The translations under genes and the position numbers were made by a program. A DNA stretch of 15,335 nucleotides from an uncultured Clostridia bacterium. Its GTDB lineage: Bacteria > Bacillota > Clostridia > Oscillospirales > Acutalibacteraceae. Each line of letters begins with the position of its first letter. Position 1 is the stretch's first letter. The DNA lies in NCBI GenBank assembly GCA_904420155.1, contig CAJFUH010000236.1, forward strand, positions 1-15,335. The letters run 5' to 3'. This document shows positions 12,987-15,335 of the stretch, one piece after another. The notes under the pieces were generated by a model. The model searched no databases. It was given only the letters and a program-made list of their open reading frames with translations, and was not told the DNA's origin.

Positions 12987-14231
12987 ATGACAGCAATGGA
13001 ACAGATGGGTGCGCGGGCAAAGGAAGCGGCCAGAAAGCTGGCGGTAGCCGGTTCGCAAAAGGATGTGGCTTTGGAAGCGATTGCCCAGGCGCTGGTACGT
13101 GATTGCGACAAAATTTTGGAAGCCAACCGGATAGACTTAGAGCAGGGAGAAAAAAATGGATTGACCGCCGCCCTGCTGGACCGCCTTGCCCTGACGGAAC
13201 AGCGTATACAGGGGATGGCAAACGGCGTGCGCCAGGTCAAGGCGCTGCCCGATCCCATTGGGCAGGTGCTGGAAGGGAGCGTGCGTCCCAACGGCCTTTC
13301 CATTACCAAAGTACGGGTTCCTTTAGGGGTAATCGGCATTATCTATGAGGCGCGCCCTAACGTGACGGCAGACGCCGCGGCCTTGTGCCTGAAATCTGGA
13401 AACGCGGTGATCCTGCGGGGCGGGAAAGAAGCCATCCATTCCAATACCTGTATTGCCCAGGTGATGCGGGACGCGTTGGCCCAGACGGATATTCCGGTGG
13501 ACAGCATCCAGCTGGTGCAGGATACCACCCGACAGTCCTCCATTGACCTGATGAACCTCACCGATTATTTGGACGTGCTGATTCCCCGGGGCGGCGCAGG
13601 ATTGATCCGCGCCGTGGTGGAGCAGGCGCATGTGCCGGTGATTGAAACCGGGGTGGGCAACTGCCATGTCTATGTGGACAAAGACGCCGACCTGGATATG
13701 GCGGCGGAAATTATCTACAACGCCAAGACCTCCAGGCCTTCTGTGTGCAACGCTATCGAAACCATCCTGATCCATCAGGACGTGGCCAAACAGGCCCTGC
13801 CCAAGATCAAAAAGCGCCTGGATGAGAAGCAGGTCCAGCTACGGGGCTGTGAGAAGACCCGCGCCATCCTGGGAGACAGCGTGATTCCCGCTACACAAGA
13901 GGATTGGTCGAAAGAGTTTCTGGATTATATCCTGGCGGTAAAAGTGGTAGATTCCCTGGACGAGGCGCTCCAGCATATTGCCCGTTATTCCAGCGGGCAC
14001 AGCGAGTGTATTGTCACGGAAAATTACGCGGCGGCCCGGGCCTTTACTTCCCAGGTGGACAGCGCGGCGGTTTACGTCAACGCTTCCACCCGCTTTACCG
14101 ACGGCGGGGAATTCGGTTTGGGCGCGGAAATTGGCATTTCCACCCAAAAGCTGCACGCCAGAGGGCCTATGGGAATTAACGAATTGACCTCCATGAAGTT
14201 TATTATCCAGGGAGACGGACAAATCAGATAA
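12987..14231 (+). CDS. proA: Glutamate-5-semialdehyde dehydrogenase (gamma-glutamyl phosphate reductase)
   Basis: It reduces glutamyl 5-phosphate with NADPH to glutamate semialdehyde, which cyclises to pyrroline-5-carboxylate on the way to proline. The 414 residues match the usual ~417. Aldehyde-dehydrogenase-fold motifs include VRVPLGVIGIIYEARPNVT, KSGNAVILRGGKEA and VPVIETGVGNCHVYVD. The catalytic cysteine is Cys254, in SRPSVCNA. The C-terminal region has TRFTDGGEFGLGAEIGIST and the family-typical GPMGINELTSMK. The ATG at 12987 has AGGGGTGA (12974-12981); a TTG at 12957 would add ten residues without a ribosome binding site. It pairs with proB, and the two products form a metabolic unit. 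The next gene begins 13 bases after its stop. Confidence 0.97.
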   Translation: MTAMEQMGARAKEAARKLAVAGSQKDVALEAIAQALVRDCDKILEANRIDLEQGEKNGLTAALLDRLALTEQRIQGMANGVRQVKALPDPIGQVLEGSVRPNGLSITKVRVPLGVIGIIYEARPNVTADAAALCLKSGNAVILRGGKEAIHSNTCIAQVMRDALAQTDIPVDSIQLVQDTTRQSSIDLMNLTDYLDVLIPRGGAGLIRAVVEQAHVPVIETGVGNCHVYVDKDADLDMAAEIIYNAKTSRPSVCNAIETILIHQDVAKQALPKIKKRLDEKQVQLRGCEKTRAILGDSVIPATQEDWSKEFLDYILAVKVVDSLDEALQHIARYSSGHSECIVTENYAAARAFTSQVDSAAVYVNASTRFTDGGEFGLGAEIGISTQKLHARGPMGINELTSMKFIIQGDGQIR

Positions 14232-14244
14232 AGGGAGAAACACA

Positions 14245-15335
14245 ATGGGTGCCAAGAAACGCAGAAAATCCAACGGATCAGGCGTGGTATCGGAGTACCG
14301 TGCGGATTACCGGGAGCACGTGCTCTCCGTACCGGAAACCGAGGAAGAAACCGGGGATTCCCTGGCTTTTTCCATGGACTACCGGGAAGAAGATGAGAAG
14401 ACGCCGATGGAGGGAGCAACGCCTCTTCCAGAGGAAACCCTAGAGGAAGATTCCGGTAGGAAACGCTTTTTGTTGGACCAACAGGCGGAAGAGGTGGTCA
14501 TTGATGAGCAGGCCTATGGCGGCCCGGAGGAGCCGGTGGACCCCGATCCGGACAAGGACCTGGTGACGGGAGGAGAGATCCTTTCCCAGGAGGATCTGCC
14601 GGAAGAGGAAGAACCGATTCTGGACAAAGAGGAAGCGGAACATCTGGGAGAAGTGGTGCTGGCGGCGGCCCGGCCGCGCCATAGACGGCGGCGCTATGGA
14701 ATCCCCGTGGGGATAGCAGTGCTGGCGTTGGCTTTGGTAGGCGTGGTGTTTTTAGCGGTCAGCATTGGACAGGCCATTTTCCGAGGGCTCAACAACGACA
14801 GCAAGCTACGGGAATACGATAATTTTTTAACGCCGGTGGTGATGCAGGATCCGGCTCCCTTTGAAACCATCGATTCCGCAGACCCGGATATGGTCATGAC
14901 GGCCAGCTTGTGGTACGCCATCCTGCAAAATGGGGCGGAAAGTTATACTTCCTATGACGCGGAGGGCAGAAGCCTGGTACCTCTAGGGGACGTCACCGCT
15001 GCGTGCCAGGAGCTGTTCGGCCCGGATTGCGTCTTGCAGCCGGCTAATCCGAAACAGGAGACTTTCTTTACCTTTGATAACACGGATAATCAGTTTCATG
15101 TAGCGCCGTACAGCAGCCAGAGCAGCTATACGCCTTATACGGAGAGCGAACGGCGTTCCGGGGATTCCGTTTTGTTGCGGGTGGGATACCTCTCCCCGGC
15201 TGACGAATATTTCTCCGATGAGACCGGCAATACAGCGCCCTCTCCTGCCAAGTATATGGAATATGAGCTGAAAACCAACCCCGACACCGGAAAACAATAC
15301 ATTTCCGCCATTCGTTCTATCACCAGTACAGAAAA
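14245..15335 (+). CDS. Single-pass membrane protein with acidic cytoplasmic region, partial (3' end beyond window)
   Basis: The frame is open from the ATG at 14245 to the window end (363 complete codons), with GGGAG (14233-14237) upstream. The N-terminus is basic (MGAKKRRKSNG), followed by about 130 very acidic, probably disordered residues (for example EDLPEEEEP). An Arg-rich patch (RPRHRRRR, about 144-150) precedes one transmembrane helix at about 152-175. By the positive-inside rule residues 1-150 are cytoplasmic and the rest external. The external part (about 180 onward) looks like a folded domain, with segments such as MVMTASLWYAIL and FFTFDNTDNQFHVAPY. I do not recognise a family. It follows proA by 13 bases and may share its transcript. 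Confidence 0.8.
   Translation, partial: MGAKKRRKSNGSGVVSEYRADYREHVLSVPETEEETGDSLAFSMDYREEDEKTPMEGATPLPEETLEEDSGRKRFLLDQQAEEVVIDEQAYGGPEEPVDPDPDKDLVTGGEILSQEDLPEEEEPILDKEEAEHLGEVVLAAARPRHRRRRYGIPVGIAVLALALVGVVFLAVSIGQAIFRGLNNDSKLREYDNFLTPVVMQDPAPFETIDSADPDMVMTASLWYAILQNGAESYTSYDAEGRSLVPLGDVTAACQELFGPDCVLQPANPKQETFFTFDNTDNQFHVAPYSSQSSYTPYTESERRSGDSVLLRVGYLSPADEYFSDETGNTAPSPAKYMEYELKTNPDTGKQYISAIRSITSTE

Noticed and set aside
12156..13058. 300-codon minus-strand frame antisense to proB
   Set aside because: proB is intact on the other strand with every kinase motif; the antisense product has no family features.

Overview
The window looks like chromosomal DNA of a low-to-mid-GC Gram-positive anaerobe, most likely a Clostridia member of the Oscillospirales/Ruminococcaceae type. 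The reasons are: strong AGGAGG-type ribosome binding sites; the Firmicutes order rpsO - pnp - M16 peptidase (in Bacillus subtilis rpsO - pnpA - ylxY - mlpA/ymxG); a Gram-positive YibE/F membrane protein; and several small proteins of a style typical of gut Clostridia. Genes are dense, third codon positions are GC-rich, and no phage, transposase, CRISPR array, rRNA or tRNA was seen.

Layout. (1) 127-1190, plus strand: three small unknown proteins in an apparent operon, closed by a bidirectional terminator. (2) 5169-1269, minus strand: a secreted metallophosphoesterase with an extra C-terminal beta-rich domain, a single-pass membrane protein with an external beta-rich domain, and a YibE/F multi-pass membrane protein. 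This reads as a cell-surface module. (3) 5415-5819: a small four-helix membrane protein, transcribed divergently from the phosphoesterase. Direct TTAA-type repeats lie between the two. (4) 5838-8687: rpsO with a near-consensus promoter and a structured leader, a terminator, a long imperfect stem-loop, then pnp. The arrangement parallels the E. coli rpsO-pnp region. (5) 8861-11803: pyrE, an APH-family small-molecule kinase and an M16 zinc peptidase, all co-directional. (6) 11818-12058: an intergenic stretch made almost entirely of successive hairpins. (7) 12093-14231: proB (short form without a PUA domain) and proA, the first two enzymes of proline synthesis. (8) 14245 to the window end: a single-pass membrane protein with a long acidic cytoplasmic region, cut off by the window edge.

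The plus-strand half from rpsO onward is housekeeping: translation, RNA turnover, pyrimidine synthesis, proline synthesis. The less ordinary parts are the phosphoesterase surface module with possible Pho-type repeats upstream, the pnp leader stem, the multi-hairpin intergenic element before proB, and the uncharacterised small-protein trio at the left end. All starts were chosen by ribosome binding site and family length. For rpsO, pyrE, proB, proA and the 134-aa membrane protein this means rejecting longer upstream extensions.
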